A stretch of 64,000 nt of DNA from positions 33,976 through 97,975 of the forward strand of contig JBGTSB010000006.1 of the NCBI GenBank assembly GCA_041940525.1, read 5' to 3'. Below, in pieces: positions 1-8,940 of this stretch. Each line of letters opens with the position of its first letter. The first letter of the stretch is position 1. The notes beneath the pieces were generated by a model that saw nothing but the letters and a program-made list of their open reading frames with translations, searched no databases and had not been told where the DNA came from. This stretch comes from JAKAXS01 sp041940525. GTDB lineage: Bacteria; Pseudomonadota; Alphaproteobacteria; Rhizobiales; Hyphomicrobiaceae. Position numbers and translations under genes: made by a program.

Positions 1-137
1 TCGACCGAGTTCGAAACATCTACCGAGACCACGAGGGCTGTATCGACTTGAGCGGGGTCATTGAACTGGGCCAGGGCCGCCGGCCCCAGCGCAAAGAAGC
101 CTATCGCCAGTGCAAGGATCAGTCTCGTGGCGTTCAT
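1..137 (-). CDS. DUF1194 (VWA-like) secreted protein, 5' part only
   Basis: Only the first 45 codons are in the window; the gene runs off the left edge. The ATG (135-137 on the complement) is preceded by a purine-rich GGAAGGGAAACG. The product starts with a Sec signal peptide ending around A-L-A-Q (residue 23), followed by a strand ending in VSVDVSNSV. That is the D-x-S-x-S MIDAS-type metal motif of von Willebrand factor A folds, as in the DUF1194 family of periplasmic or secreted proteins. It lies 33 bp downstream of the pentapeptide gene on the same strand, so the two are probably co-transcribed. The function of DUF1194 proteins is not known to me. The family call rests on the signal peptide plus one motif. 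Confidence 0.7.
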   Translation of the reverse strand, partial: MNATRLILALAIGFFALGPAALAQFNDPAQVDTALVVSVDVSNSV

Positions 138-170
138 CGTTTCCCTTCCGCCCTTCTTGTTTGCCGGCCT

Positions 171-968
171 TTAGCGATAGGCCTTGTCAAAGTCGACCGC
201 CTGATCAAGCCCCTTGGCGGTCTCCAGGCCTTTGGCGCCTTCGAAATTCGTCCCGTACAGGGTCGCCTTGGTGAAGTTGGCGCCTGTCACGTCCGCGCCG
301 CTCAGGTCCGCTTTGGTCAAATCGGTTCCGGTAAAATCCGTTCCCGACAAATCCGCATCCTTCATGGTTGCAAATCTCAATACGGTGTTACGGACCAAGG
401 CATCCTTCAGTTTCGCGCCAGAGAAATCCGCCCCGTTCATGACGACCCGCGCCGTCAGCAACAGTTCGTTCCTGGGATCTTCGGGGCCGAACTCCGCGCC
501 CGTCAAATCAGCTCCTGAAAAGTCCGCATACTCGAAGCGGGAGTGGATGCGCGCGCCGCGCAGGTTGGCGCCTGCGAACGTCGGCGCCAGTTTGGGCTGC
601 GGCTCTACATTTGACGTGTAGGCGGCCCGGAGCATCGACGCGCCTTCCAGGTTTGCTCCGGTAAAATTCGTGCGGATGACGGTGGCGAGGTTCAGCCGTG
701 TGTTCTTCAGGTTCGCATTGGATAGATCGCTGTCGGAAAAAACGACACCATGCAAATTCGAACCCTCAAACGAGGCCGCTTTAAAATCGATTCCGCTGAG
801 GTCGAGGTAGGTCAGATCCTTGCCCGACAGATCGACGCTGCCCTCACCCTTAGCCTGGAATACGAGTGAGGTGATTTCGCGCGCCGTCATATCCGCCGCT
901 GAAGCTGGCGCCAGCGCGCCGCTCGCCAACACCGCGCCGATGGCTGCGCGAAAGCTGCGTCCAATCAT
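171..968 (-). CDS. Secreted pentapeptide-repeat protein
   Basis: A 265-residue protein with an N-terminal signal peptide (cleavage near A-S-A-A, about residue 24), followed almost to the C-terminus by A(D/N)LxG-type pentapeptide repeats such as DLSGK, ANLKN, ADFSG, ADLTG, ADLSG and ANFTK. Such repeats fold as a right-handed quadrilateral beta-helix. Other members act as structural scaffolds or DNA-mimic inhibitors, but the export signal argues for a periplasmic role here. The start is supported by AGGAGC just upstream of the ATG. A non-repetitive stretch (about residues 115-160) interrupts the helix. It is upstream of, and probably co-transcribed with, the DUF1194 gene. The biochemical role is unknown. 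Confidence 0.85.
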   Translation of the reverse strand: MIGRSFRAAIGAVLASGALAPASAADMTAREITSLVFQAKGEGSVDLSGKDLTYLDLSGIDFKAASFEGSNLHGVVFSDSDLSNANLKNTRLNLATVIRTNFTGANLEGASMLRAAYTSNVEPQPKLAPTFAGANLRGARIHSRFEYADFSGADLTGAEFGPEDPRNELLLTARVVMNGADFSGAKLKDALVRNTVLRFATMKDADLSGTDFTGTDLTKADLSGADVTGANFTKATLYGTNFEGAKGLETAKGLDQAVDFDKAYR

Positions 969-1330
969 GCTCCTGGCCTCTCCCTCGTCATTTCCGTGGC
1001 TGTATCAGCTCTTGTCCGTCTCTCGCCAGCCGCATAGACCTAACACGCTCCAGACAGACCGCCTACGCTTACGCGGGCAAAGCTGCTCAAATCCGGGAAC
1101 ATTTCCGTGTTCCGCCGACAGGACGTGGCGCACCATTGGAACATAGGGAGTGGCCTGAGCGGCGGCAATGGCGCGGATGAAGGGTGGACATCTCACCGGT
1201 TACAAAACTTCGCGGCCGAAACCGGCACTTGGAGGCTAGACACCGCGATCTCAGGGTGTTAGACGCTCCCTCTCTCGGGCCCGCTTCGGGCCCTTTTGCC
1301 GTCCTTCAGTCACACGAAGACGACCGGGCG
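969..1330. other. Intergenic region without a convincing gene
   Basis: This stretch lies between the divergently transcribed pentapeptide gene and tRNA-Lys. The short open frames crossing it carry no recognisable family sequence and no signal peptide or membrane pattern. It should contain the promoter for the pentapeptide gene (left) and for the tRNA (right), but I could not fix either. The only clear structure is the GC-rich hairpin at 1277-1297. Confidence 0.5.
1277..1297 (+). terminator. GC-rich hairpin followed by TTTT
   Basis: GGGCCCG / CGGGCCC form a 7-bp perfect stem around a C-T-T loop, followed by TTTT: the shape of a short rho-independent terminator on the plus strand. No plus-strand gene is visible upstream, so it may end an unseen transcript or insulate the tRNA located 34 bp downstream. 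Confidence 0.45.
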
Positions 1331-1406
<76 letters not shown>

Positions 1407-1530
1407 TTTCTCAAGACCTTAGGTCTCGCGGACACAAGATATTCTGTTTGAGCAGGCCTGGGGCAATCGCTTTCCAATTCGGCCGGCAGAGGCGAACGAG
1501 CCGCTGGGGACGCTTTGCATGTGCGGCTGC

Positions 1531-1971
1531 CTAGTGGCGCCCAATCTCGCCGCCTTTGAACCGCCAGCGGACAAGAAAGACTTGAATGCCGGCGAGCACA
1601 CCAATGAAGGATGGAATGAACACGAGCGTGAAGTGCGTCGTGGCGTACTCGACGGGAATGCGGTCCACCAGAAAGGCATCAAGCGCGCCGATGTTCATCA
1701 ACCCGAGCGTGATGAGAAACTCCAGGATGGAGAAGAAGAACTGAAACGCGAACGGCCAATCGTTGTCCCAGCGGAAACGTTGGATTTGGATGTAGGGATA
1801 ATCGAGCAGCAGGCCGACAACGAGCAGCGCGGTGATGAAGACGAAAGGATCGCCCAAACGCCCGAGTTCTGCGAGGTCGAGATACAGGCCATAAAGCAAG
1901 GTGACCGGCAAACCGATGAACAAGTAGAGAAGGATGCGTGTCTGCCAGCGTCCGGCGAGTGTCGGTGTCAT
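1531..1971 (-). CDS. Four-helix inner-membrane protein, last gene of the FHA operon
   Basis: A 146-residue protein with about four hydrophobic segments: a first one after TRIL, a second around FVFITALLVV, a third around FQFFFSILEF, and a last near FTLVFIPSFIG. It has a charged loop with FRWDNDW and a basic C-terminal tail. I do not recognise a family. The ATG at 1971 is chosen over an upstream in-frame start inside the preceding gene because AGGGA precedes it at a good distance. It begins 14 bp after the stop of the FHA-flavoprotein, so it is very likely co-transcribed and may be its membrane partner. That partnership is inference from position alone. Confidence 0.75.
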   Translation of the reverse strand: MTPTLAGRWQTRILLYLFIGLPVTLLYGLYLDLAELGRLGDPFVFITALLVVGLLLDYPYIQIQRFRWDNDWPFAFQFFFSILEFLITLGLMNIGALDAFLVDRIPVEYATTHFTLVFIPSFIGVLAGIQVFLVRWRFKGGEIGRH

Positions 1972-1985
1972 GAGTTCATCCCTAG

Positions 1986-3905
1986 CTACGCGGCTGGCGC
2001 CTTCCCTTGGCACCAGTTCACCCACTCCATCAACGACCGAATTGGCCCCATCGACGAAATGCCGGTGGCGCGGTGTCTGTTGAGATCGTCAACCGCGCGC
2101 AAGGCGGCGTACTGCAAGCCGAGGAAGCTGTCTACGGCTGCGTAGGGTCCGTTGAGTGTCATCACGCCGGCGGCATACATGCGCCCCGCGCCATTGCGCA
2201 TGCCTTCGACCTCGAAGGTGTTGGCGACCTTCAGGCCGCTCAAGCGTTGCTCGGGCCCGCGGCCGCTGGCGGGGTTGCGCGCCAGCGAATAGGTGTCGAT
2301 CAAATCCTTGAGGACAGTGTTGGCTTCAAGATCTGCGATCAGGCCGGTGCAGTCGATGACGTAGTCGGCATCAAGGCGGACCTCTTCGTTGAAGCCTTGG
2401 CTCGACTCCAGCTTCGTTTCGATCCGGCCATCTTTCAGATCAATCCGTTCGACATTGCCGAAGAAAACCCGGTACCAGCCTTGATCCTTGCCTTCGGAGA
2501 TAATCGCGTCCCAGTCGGAACGGTCGGCCGTGGTCGTCCCGCCCCAATTTTTTAAAAGCGCAAGCCTTTGCTCTGGTGTGGCCTGCTCCAGCCGTTCTCT
2601 TAGCGTGCCACCCCAACAGGCCTTGGGCCAGTTGAAGGGCTGATATTCGATATCGTGCGCGGCAAAGCGGCGGGCCAGGTCGTAGGTCTTCCCCTCGACA
2701 ATGCGCGATCGCATGATGTGCAAAACACGAATGTCCTTGTTCTTACGACGCGCTTCGTGGATGCGTTGCAGAATGCGCGAGGCAACGATGCCGCGGCCGC
2801 GCACGAGAACGATGCCACCGTTCTTCTCTAAGTCGTCGTAGATCCCGTCGTGCTGTTCATAGGCGTTGATGACGCGTTGAGAGCCTGGATGCTCGCGTTT
2901 GAAGACCTGGAGATCCTCAAGGTAGCGCGACGCGGGGTAGCCCATGCACAGGTGCAGGTAACGCCCGACTAGGACTTTGTTGCGCGGACCGCCATCCGCA
3001 AAGCTTGCCGGGACACGGTAAGCGGCGGCATAGCGTCCGTCATCTGTCTTGCGGACCGAGATAATGCGGCCGGCCGTCCATATCTTGTCCCAGGATATTC
3101 GTCGTGCTTCTTCCTCAATGGATTCGAACACATCGCCCGCTCGCGGCGTGTAGCTCTCAGCCAAGGCCGGCTCGCCGAACACCTGCATGATGTATTTGAG
3201 CCCGCCGAATTTGCCCTTGCGTAGCTCCTTCCAAGTTTCACGGCTGGCGTAGCCGGGAAAGCCCCAGATATTGTCGGGCGTCGAGATGGAGTTTGAGCGC
3301 AGACGTTCATGCCGGGGGATTTGCGAATAGCGGCAAAGGCGTTCGTATTTGCCATGCGGTTCGGGGTCGACGCCAATGGCACGGATGCTCGCCGCCGGGA
3401 CGCCGTAGCAGCGAAGGTGGTCAGCCCAGATAAAACTGCCCAAGCCGCCACCGAGCGCGACGTAATCCACCTCTTCAACGATCTGCCGGTCGCTCTTCAA
3501 AGCAGTAACGGAAACTTGCGACTTAGAAAACTCGGCCGGTGGGAACGCGCCCGATGTTGGCGGGACGCGGACAGAGGTGCGTGCCTGTTCCGCTTCACTC
3601 TCCATCTGGGAAGCTTCAAGCACATAGCCGCCGATTGAAACCTTGGCACCTTTCGGCCAAACAGCTTTGGAGATTTCCTCGCCGTCTAGAAGCGTTCCAT
3701 TCGCGCTTTCGGCGTCGGCGATTTCGATCTCATTGCCCGATAGGGTGACCCTCGCGTGAACGCGCGAAACGGCAGTGTCGGCGATGACAACGTCGCAGTC
3801 GTTAGACCTGCCGATGGTGACCGTATCCGAGGCGCTGAACTGCTTGTTCTGGCGGGCCGGGCCGTGCGGCTCGTCCTTCGGATACCAAATAATCTCGAAG
3901 CTCAT
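1986..3905 (-). CDS. FHA domain fused to a predicted FAD/NAD(P)-binding oxidoreductase
   Basis: 639 residues. The N-terminal FHA domain (about 1-100) has its phosphothreonine-binding landmarks: GRS (32-34), SRVH (47-50) and NG (69-70). After a linker with TSVRVPPTS there is a dinucleotide-binding start, DYVALGGGLGS (147-157). Further on, IDCTG with hydrophobic flanks (near 510) looks like the second dinucleotide motif of flavin monooxygenase-like or lysine/ornithine N-hydroxylase-like proteins. There is no signal peptide or membrane segment, so it is cytoplasmic. An FHA domain should let a Thr kinase recruit or switch the enzyme, and two kinase genes lie just upstream in the opposite orientation. 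The substrate is unknown. The oxidoreductase call is by motif only. Confidence 0.75.
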   Translation of the reverse strand: MSFEIIWYPKDEPHGPARQNKQFSASDTVTIGRSNDCDVVIADTAVSRVHARVTLSGNEIEIADAESANGTLLDGEEISKAVWPKGAKVSIGGYVLEASQMESEAEQARTSVRVPPTSGAFPPAEFSKSQVSVTALKSDRQIVEEVDYVALGGGLGSFIWADHLRCYGVPAASIRAIGVDPEPHGKYERLCRYSQIPRHERLRSNSISTPDNIWGFPGYASRETWKELRKGKFGGLKYIMQVFGEPALAESYTPRAGDVFESIEEEARRISWDKIWTAGRIISVRKTDDGRYAAAYRVPASFADGGPRNKVLVGRYLHLCMGYPASRYLEDLQVFKREHPGSQRVINAYEQHDGIYDDLEKNGGIVLVRGRGIVASRILQRIHEARRKNKDIRVLHIMRSRIVEGKTYDLARRFAAHDIEYQPFNWPKACWGGTLRERLEQATPEQRLALLKNWGGTTTADRSDWDAIISEGKDQGWYRVFFGNVERIDLKDGRIETKLESSQGFNEEVRLDADYVIDCTGLIADLEANTVLKDLIDTYSLARNPASGRGPEQRLSGLKVANTFEVEGMRNGAGRMYAAGVMTLNGPYAAVDSFLGLQYAALRAVDDLNRHRATGISSMGPIRSLMEWVNWCQGKAPAA

Positions 3906-3954
3906 GACTTCACGTTCCCAGTCCTGATGCCCCCGCCCCGACGTTCCCTCATGC

Positions 3955-4707
3955 TCACGGCAACGTCACACGCGTAAAACTACCCGACGCGGCCAAGTAG
4001 TGACCGCACCAAACGCAATTTTCTTCAAACGGCAAGTCGTTCAGCAGATGGCAGGCGGCGTTTCCGCATACGATTTTCTTCTGGTCGCGGCGCAAGACCT
4101 CAAAGCGGTGCCCGTCGATCTCGACGACATCGTCCACTTTGGCAGAGACCGGACTGTCGCTGCTCAGATGCTTGTTGACCGTGACCTTGGCCATGGCACC
4201 GGCTTCGTAGAGTTCAATCGTGATGGTGATGCCATCGGAATGGATGCGGCCAACCACGGGTTTTGCATTGGCTTCCGGCGTGTCGGGCAAAAGCACAAGC
4301 TTGTCCGTCTTTGCCAGCACAAGACTGCCGCCGGGTTCGATATCCTGTTCGCCCAAGAGATCAAGATTGGCGGCCGTGTGCTTGATTAGAACGGGACGGA
4401 CTTCGAGGATGCGAAGCTCGTAGTTCTCAATTTTTATGACATCGCCATAAGTGACGGGCTGGCCCTTGCCCTTGAGAAAAGTGCCGGCGACCGTTGAGCC
4501 GTTGGAACTGCTGTCGGTGTAGACGATCGTATCTCCAGTGGTCTCGACGCGGCCATGAACGCGCGAGATCGTCACCTGACTTGGGTCAAGACGTATGGCA
4601 CTGGCTGTTTGCGGCTGCTTGCCGATTTCAAATGGCGCCTCGCAGACCTGAATGGTGCGGCTGCCGTTTGACCGGTCATAAATCTCGACGTGAAGTGATT
4701 GCCCCAT
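3955..4707 (-). CDS. FHA-domain protein with C-terminal zinc-ribbon-like motif
   Basis: 250 residues from the ATG at 4707; an in-frame start 22 codons earlier would add a basic stretch that does not look conserved. The FHA domain fills the N-terminal part (FEIGKQ, ISRVHGRV, SSSNGS). A second beta-rich stretch follows and may be a degenerate repeat of the fold. The C-terminus has C-x4-C-x11-C-x2-C (CGNAAC ... CVWCG), a zinc-ribbon-like arrangement. It is the first gene of a three-gene minus-strand operon, 49 bp before the FHA-oxidoreductase, and divergent from the kinase gene at 4924. It probably acts as a phosphothreonine-dependent adaptor for those kinases. That role is inference. Confidence 0.8.
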   Translation of the reverse strand: MGQSLHVEIYDRSNGSRTIQVCEAPFEIGKQPQTASAIRLDPSQVTISRVHGRVETTGDTIVYTDSSSNGSTVAGTFLKGKGQPVTYGDVIKIENYELRILEVRPVLIKHTAANLDLLGEQDIEPGGSLVLAKTDKLVLLPDTPEANAKPVVGRIHSDGITITIELYEAGAMAKVTVNKHLSSDSPVSAKVDDVVEIDGHRFEVLRRDQKKIVCGNAACHLLNDLPFEENCVWCGHYLAASGSFTRVTLP

Positions 4708-4923
4708 ACGTTGGCGTCCGGACCTCGAACCAGCGTTTCGCGGCATCATAGTCAGGCCCGTCATACGCCGCAAACATTCATTCGTTTACAGTGAACCCAT
4801 CGAGCGAGCTGCGCAGCCCCCGCGCCGATTGGATATCCTGGCCAATTATGATTTTATACGTAATGGGATCGGCTGACATATTGCAGCTGAGTTGCATCAA
4901 CGCATCCGGGGGCCACGGCTAAG

Positions 4924-7047
4924 ATGACCAACAGACAGGCGCTGGCGGAAGGCACGATAGTCGGCGGTGACTATAAGATTATCCGCGTCCTTGGCGCCGG
5001 CGGCTTCGGCATCACCTACTTGGCGCGCGATACACGGCTCGATACCGATGTGGCCCTGAAGGAGTATTTTCCAGCTTCACTGGCCTACCGCGAAGATGGC
5101 GTCACCGTTTCCACCCTCCCCAGCCAGGGCGGCGCTGATTACGACTGGGGGCTTGAGCGCTTCCTCGCCGAAGCCCAAACACTGGCAAAGCTGCGGCATC
5201 CCAACATCGTTCGCGTTTCCCGATACTTCAAAGAAAACAAGACCGCCTACATGGTGCTCGGCTTCGTTGAAGGCAAAGACCTGGAGGCTTGGCTCAACAC
5301 GCTTGGACGCCGCCCAACCCAGGCTGAGCTGGATGCAATTGTCAGCCCTCTGCTCGACGCGCTTGCAACGGTCCATAAGTCCGACGTCGTGCACCGGGAC
5401 ATCAAGCCTCAAAACATCTACGTGCGGGCCAGCGACAGCGCGCCGATCCTGTTGGACTTCGGAGCGGCCCGTCAGGCTCTAGGTGAGCATTCGCGTGCCA
5501 CGGCTGCGTTTGTGTCGCCAGGCTACTCCCCGCCGGAATCCCATCTCAATGATCCAGCCGAGCAAGGGCCGTGGACAGACATTTATGGATTGGCCGCAAC
5601 GCTATTCCGGGCATTGACCGGCAAGGCGCCCGCACAGGTCTTGAGCCGTATCTCTCACGATAGCTATGTGCCGCTGGCGACCCAGCTGGCGAACGCCCAG
5701 GAATTCCGCGCCGGTTTCCTGTCGGCCATCGACGCGGGCATGCGCGTAAAGCGTGAGGACCGGCCTAAGTCCGTAGCCGTTTGGCGGGACATGTTGTTTA
5801 GCGAAACCGCGGATCAGGCGACAGTCGTGCGCCGGTCCGACGATACGGTGGCCAGCCCAGCTGCCGGAGCCGCGGAAACGGTCGTGCAGCGAACCGTGCC
5901 ACAATCTTCCGGTGGTGCGCCGACCGTGGGCAATCCGGCGCCCCCACCATCCTCTTCCGGCAGTCCGCTGACGAAGTGGGCCATCACGGCGGCAGCTGCG
6001 GCCGTGGCCGGTTTCATCTTCTACCAAGTCTACACCAGCTTCGAGTCATCGCCCCCCGAGCAGGAATTCGTTCAGCAACCGCAAACGCCGGAGCAGCCTC
6101 AGACGCAGCCGCCATTGCAGCCGGTGCCCATGCCGGACTTCAACAACAACCAGCAGCAACAAGCCACGACGAACGCAGACCCCTCGCTGCTACGCATGGC
6201 AACTTTGTCGTGGGCCGCAAACGGCCGTCAAAACAGCTTGTGGACCGGGGGCGTTACGGGCTCAAACGGAACGGGTTTCGGTCTGGGATGCAGCACTGGC
6301 GGAGATCAACGGCGCGATGTTCTTATCGAGCTGAACTTCCTCCCTACCGGAAATAACCCGATCACTGGTCAGCATCAGGTTAACGTGCAGATTGGCAATT
6401 ATACCGACGGCGCGGCACTCAACTTCGTGCAAGAAGGCGCCGTGTCTCACGGGCAGCTGCGATACAGCGAGACCCAACAACAAGCTGGTCAGTTCCTGAA
6501 CTTCCTGCATCAGGTTTTCAGCGGACAAACTTTGGTGCTTACGATTCCTAGCGTTGGCTACCAAGAGAACTTCAACCTAGCTGGAGCGGAAGAAGCTCTG
6601 CGGCCGTGCTTCGGCGGTCCCGTGCTACGGCCCTGGACGGCGGAATCAGAGATTGACGGAGCGCGCGGCGCCTCGGTGCGAAACGCAGACGGCGGCGTAT
6701 TCCTTGTGCGCTGCGATTCAAACCAAGGCTCTCGCGCCAACGCAATCCTGGCGTTCTCAGCGCGCTCACCCGTGAGCGTTCAGAATGGACAAACCGGAAC
6801 CTTGGCCTTCGCCGTCGATGGAAGATCAGTGAACTTCGACTTTCTGCTCAACAAGAAGCCGGACATCATCAGCGGCTATCTCTACCACGTCTCGAATACA
6901 CAGGCTGACCGGCAGGCCCTGAATACGCTCGTCAATCTGTTGAGCAATGGAAACCAGTTGTCGCTTTCCAGCCAACAGCTCCAAATCAACGAGACGTTTT
7001 CCCTCGCCGGTTCAGGCCGCGCACTGGCCGGCTGCGCGGGCCTATAG
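4924..7047 (+). CDS. Transmembrane Ser/Thr protein kinase with duplicated extracytoplasmic domain
   Basis: 707 residues. The cytoplasmic Hanks-type kinase domain (about 17-290) is complete: Gly-rich loop GAGGFG (25-30), Lys46 in ALKEYF, HRD (157-159), Asn164, DFG (178-180), and a PPE version of APE (203-205). A Pro/Ser/Thr-rich juxtamembrane linker carries two TVV motifs (Thr300, Thr319). A single membrane helix (351-370) leads to a Gln/Pro-rich stalk and a periplasmic part containing two related units, each ending in a similar F-x-LAG ... AL-x-x-C sequence (near 560 and 700). This is the topology of a PknB-like receptor kinase. The ligand is unknown. A second kinase gene follows 93 bp downstream. 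Confidence 0.92.
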   Translation: MTNRQALAEGTIVGGDYKIIRVLGAGGFGITYLARDTRLDTDVALKEYFPASLAYREDGVTVSTLPSQGGADYDWGLERFLAEAQTLAKLRHPNIVRVSRYFKENKTAYMVLGFVEGKDLEAWLNTLGRRPTQAELDAIVSPLLDALATVHKSDVVHRDIKPQNIYVRASDSAPILLDFGAARQALGEHSRATAAFVSPGYSPPESHLNDPAEQGPWTDIYGLAATLFRALTGKAPAQVLSRISHDSYVPLATQLANAQEFRAGFLSAIDAGMRVKREDRPKSVAVWRDMLFSETADQATVVRRSDDTVASPAAGAAETVVQRTVPQSSGGAPTVGNPAPPPSSSGSPLTKWAITAAAAAVAGFIFYQVYTSFESSPPEQEFVQQPQTPEQPQTQPPLQPVPMPDFNNNQQQQATTNADPSLLRMATLSWAANGRQNSLWTGGVTGSNGTGFGLGCSTGGDQRRDVLIELNFLPTGNNPITGQHQVNVQIGNYTDGAALNFVQEGAVSHGQLRYSETQQQAGQFLNFLHQVFSGQTLVLTIPSVGYQENFNLAGAEEALRPCFGGPVLRPWTAESEIDGARGASVRNADGGVFLVRCDSNQGSRANAILAFSARSPVSVQNGQTGTLAFAVDGRSVNFDFLLNKKPDIISGYLYHVSNTQADRQALNTLVNLLSNGNQLSLSSQQLQINETFSLAGSGRALAGCAGL

Positions 7048-7140
7048 GCCGATCAGCCCAAAAACTTTTCATAGTGCGATTGGCGATCCCGGCCCATCGC
7101 GTTAAAACGGCTGAAATTCCTTTTCGGCTGCGGTGGGGCG

Positions 7141-8907
7141 ATGGCACGCGACGATCAAAAACCAGATAGCGCCGGCATCAAAGCGGAGGCCGAGATCGGC
7201 CCTACGCTCGTCATCTCGCGGCCAGAAGACTTGTTGGACGATGAGTCCCAAGTCCCGCTTGAACCAGGCACCCTTGTCGACGGGGACTACAGGATCCATT
7301 CCGTTGCCGCGATTGATCACGCCAGCATCACCTATCGCGCAGAGGACATGCAGCTCGGCATTCCAGTTGCATTGAAGGAATATTTTCCGGCTGGCGTGGC
7401 CTCGCGTGACGGTGAGCGTGTCGTGTTCGAGGCGCCTGGCAGCGACGAGCACGAGACTGCGTTGTCACGTTTCATTCGGGAAGCCCAGACCTTGGTTCGC
7501 TTTCACCACTCGAACGTGGTGCGCGCGCACCGCGTTTTCGAAGCGAACAACTCGGCCTATATCGTTCTTGATTTTGAGCAGGGCCAGTCCCTGCGGGATT
7601 GGTACGAGGGACTGGGGCGCGCGCCATCGCAAAGCGAATTGGACCGGATCACGGTGCCGTTGCTTGCAGCCCTGTCCGCCGTGCATGGCGCCGGGGTTCT
7701 GCATAGGGACATCCGGCCCGCCAACATTCTCATCCGCTCGTCCGGCGCGCCCGTCCTGTGTGGTTTTGGCTCGGCGCGGATCGCAAGCGCGGCAGTGAAT
7801 ACGAAAAGCATCGTTGTCGCCTCCGACTACACCGCGCCGGAAGTGGCCGCGATCGATCACGCCAGACAAGGCCCTTGCACGGACATCTACGGATTGGCGG
7901 CAACGCTTTATGAGTTGGTGACCGGAAACCGTCCAGACAGCGGCGCGGCACGACTTGTGAAGGATAGCCTTCGTCCGGCCAAGACCGCTGCAGCGCCAGG
8001 ATATCGCGACGAATTCCTGGATGCCATCGACGCAGCGCTTCGCGTCGACAGCACAGCGCGGCCGCACTCGGTCGACGCGTGGGACGCGATCCGGCCACCG
8101 CATGGGCTCGCCGAACCTCTGCCCGACACCGTGGTACGCGAACAGCCTGCTCCAAGCCCGGCCAGCCAGGCGGCGATTTCGCACGGCCAGCCGGAAGAGG
8201 TTATGCACACACGCCTCACCGCCTTCGCGACACGCGTATCAACGCATTTGGAGACGCTGCCCGACCCTGGCGATCTTTTGAGTTCATCAAGTGAGCGCTT
8301 TTTCCAGCCAGTTGCGTTGGTCAGTGCTTTCGCAGGGCTAGCTCTTTACGCGACGCAGGCGAGTTTCGGGATCGCCGCGATTTTGATCGTGTTGTCCATC
8401 GCGCTGTTATTCTTGCATGGCTTCCTGCCGATGCACCGTTTCATAAACAGTAGCACATCGAAGCAAAGCGCCATCATCAACGATGCAGAGTCCGCCACGC
8501 ATAAGGGCATCTGGAGCATGTTCAGCATCTTGCTGTTGATGGCGCTGCTACCGCTGATCGCCAGCCGATTGCTGCCGCCCAACCCTGACGCGCCGATAGA
8601 GCTGTTGTCGTTGATTGTTGGCGTACCCACGATGGTGATGCTGCTGTTCGCGCTGAGTAAGGTGCCAGTCCAGCGCGGCTGGTTAAGCCTGCTATTCGGA
8701 GTGGCCAACATCCTGATCGTGCTGTTCGTGCTGTTTATATGGACACTCAACCTGATCGTGATGGCGGAACAGCAGAACAACGCGGACGCAATCGGCCAGT
8801 TCAACCGATATGTCTATGTGCTCGCACCGATCGCTGCGGCGGCTCTTGGCGTCTACGTGTTCTTGTGCCGGATGTCAGCACGCCAGCGGTTGCGACACAG
8901 CGTATAG
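7141..8907 (+). CDS. Polytopic membrane protein with degenerate Ser/Thr kinase domain (probable pseudokinase)
   Basis: 588 residues. The kinase-like domain (about 45-315) clearly resembles the preceding kinase (ALKEYFPAG, HRDIRPANI, TDIYGLAATL), so they are probably paralogues. Lys79, HRD (188-190) and Asn195 are kept. However, the Gly-rich loop is replaced by AAIDHAS (56-62), and the magnesium-binding Asp of DFG is Gly (GFG, 208-210). A linker holds DTVVRE (329-334). The C-terminal third has about six hydrophobic helices (between 390 and 578) instead of a sensor domain. Loss of both metal and phosphate-loop residues suggests a pseudokinase or a weak kinase that regulates its neighbour. That consequence is inference. 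Confidence 0.88.
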   Translation: MARDDQKPDSAGIKAEAEIGPTLVISRPEDLLDDESQVPLEPGTLVDGDYRIHSVAAIDHASITYRAEDMQLGIPVALKEYFPAGVASRDGERVVFEAPGSDEHETALSRFIREAQTLVRFHHSNVVRAHRVFEANNSAYIVLDFEQGQSLRDWYEGLGRAPSQSELDRITVPLLAALSAVHGAGVLHRDIRPANILIRSSGAPVLCGFGSARIASAAVNTKSIVVASDYTAPEVAAIDHARQGPCTDIYGLAATLYELVTGNRPDSGAARLVKDSLRPAKTAAAPGYRDEFLDAIDAALRVDSTARPHSVDAWDAIRPPHGLAEPLPDTVVREQPAPSPASQAAISHGQPEEVMHTRLTAFATRVSTHLETLPDPGDLLSSSSERFFQPVALVSAFAGLALYATQASFGIAAILIVLSIALLFLHGFLPMHRFINSSTSKQSAIINDAESATHKGIWSMFSILLLMALLPLIASRLLPPNPDAPIELLSLIVGVPTMVMLLFALSKVPVQRGWLSLLFGVANILIVLFVLFIWTLNLIVMAEQQNNADAIGQFNRYVYVLAPIAAAALGVYVFLCRMSARQRLRHSV

Positions 8908-8940
8908 CGTGCGAGTCCGCAGACGTGGATCAACCAACCC

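Noticed and set aside
48..621. Open frames on the plus strand at 48-518 and 214-621
   Set aside because: They are antisense to the pentapeptide-repeat gene; the repeat periodicity keeps the opposite strand open. No family features.
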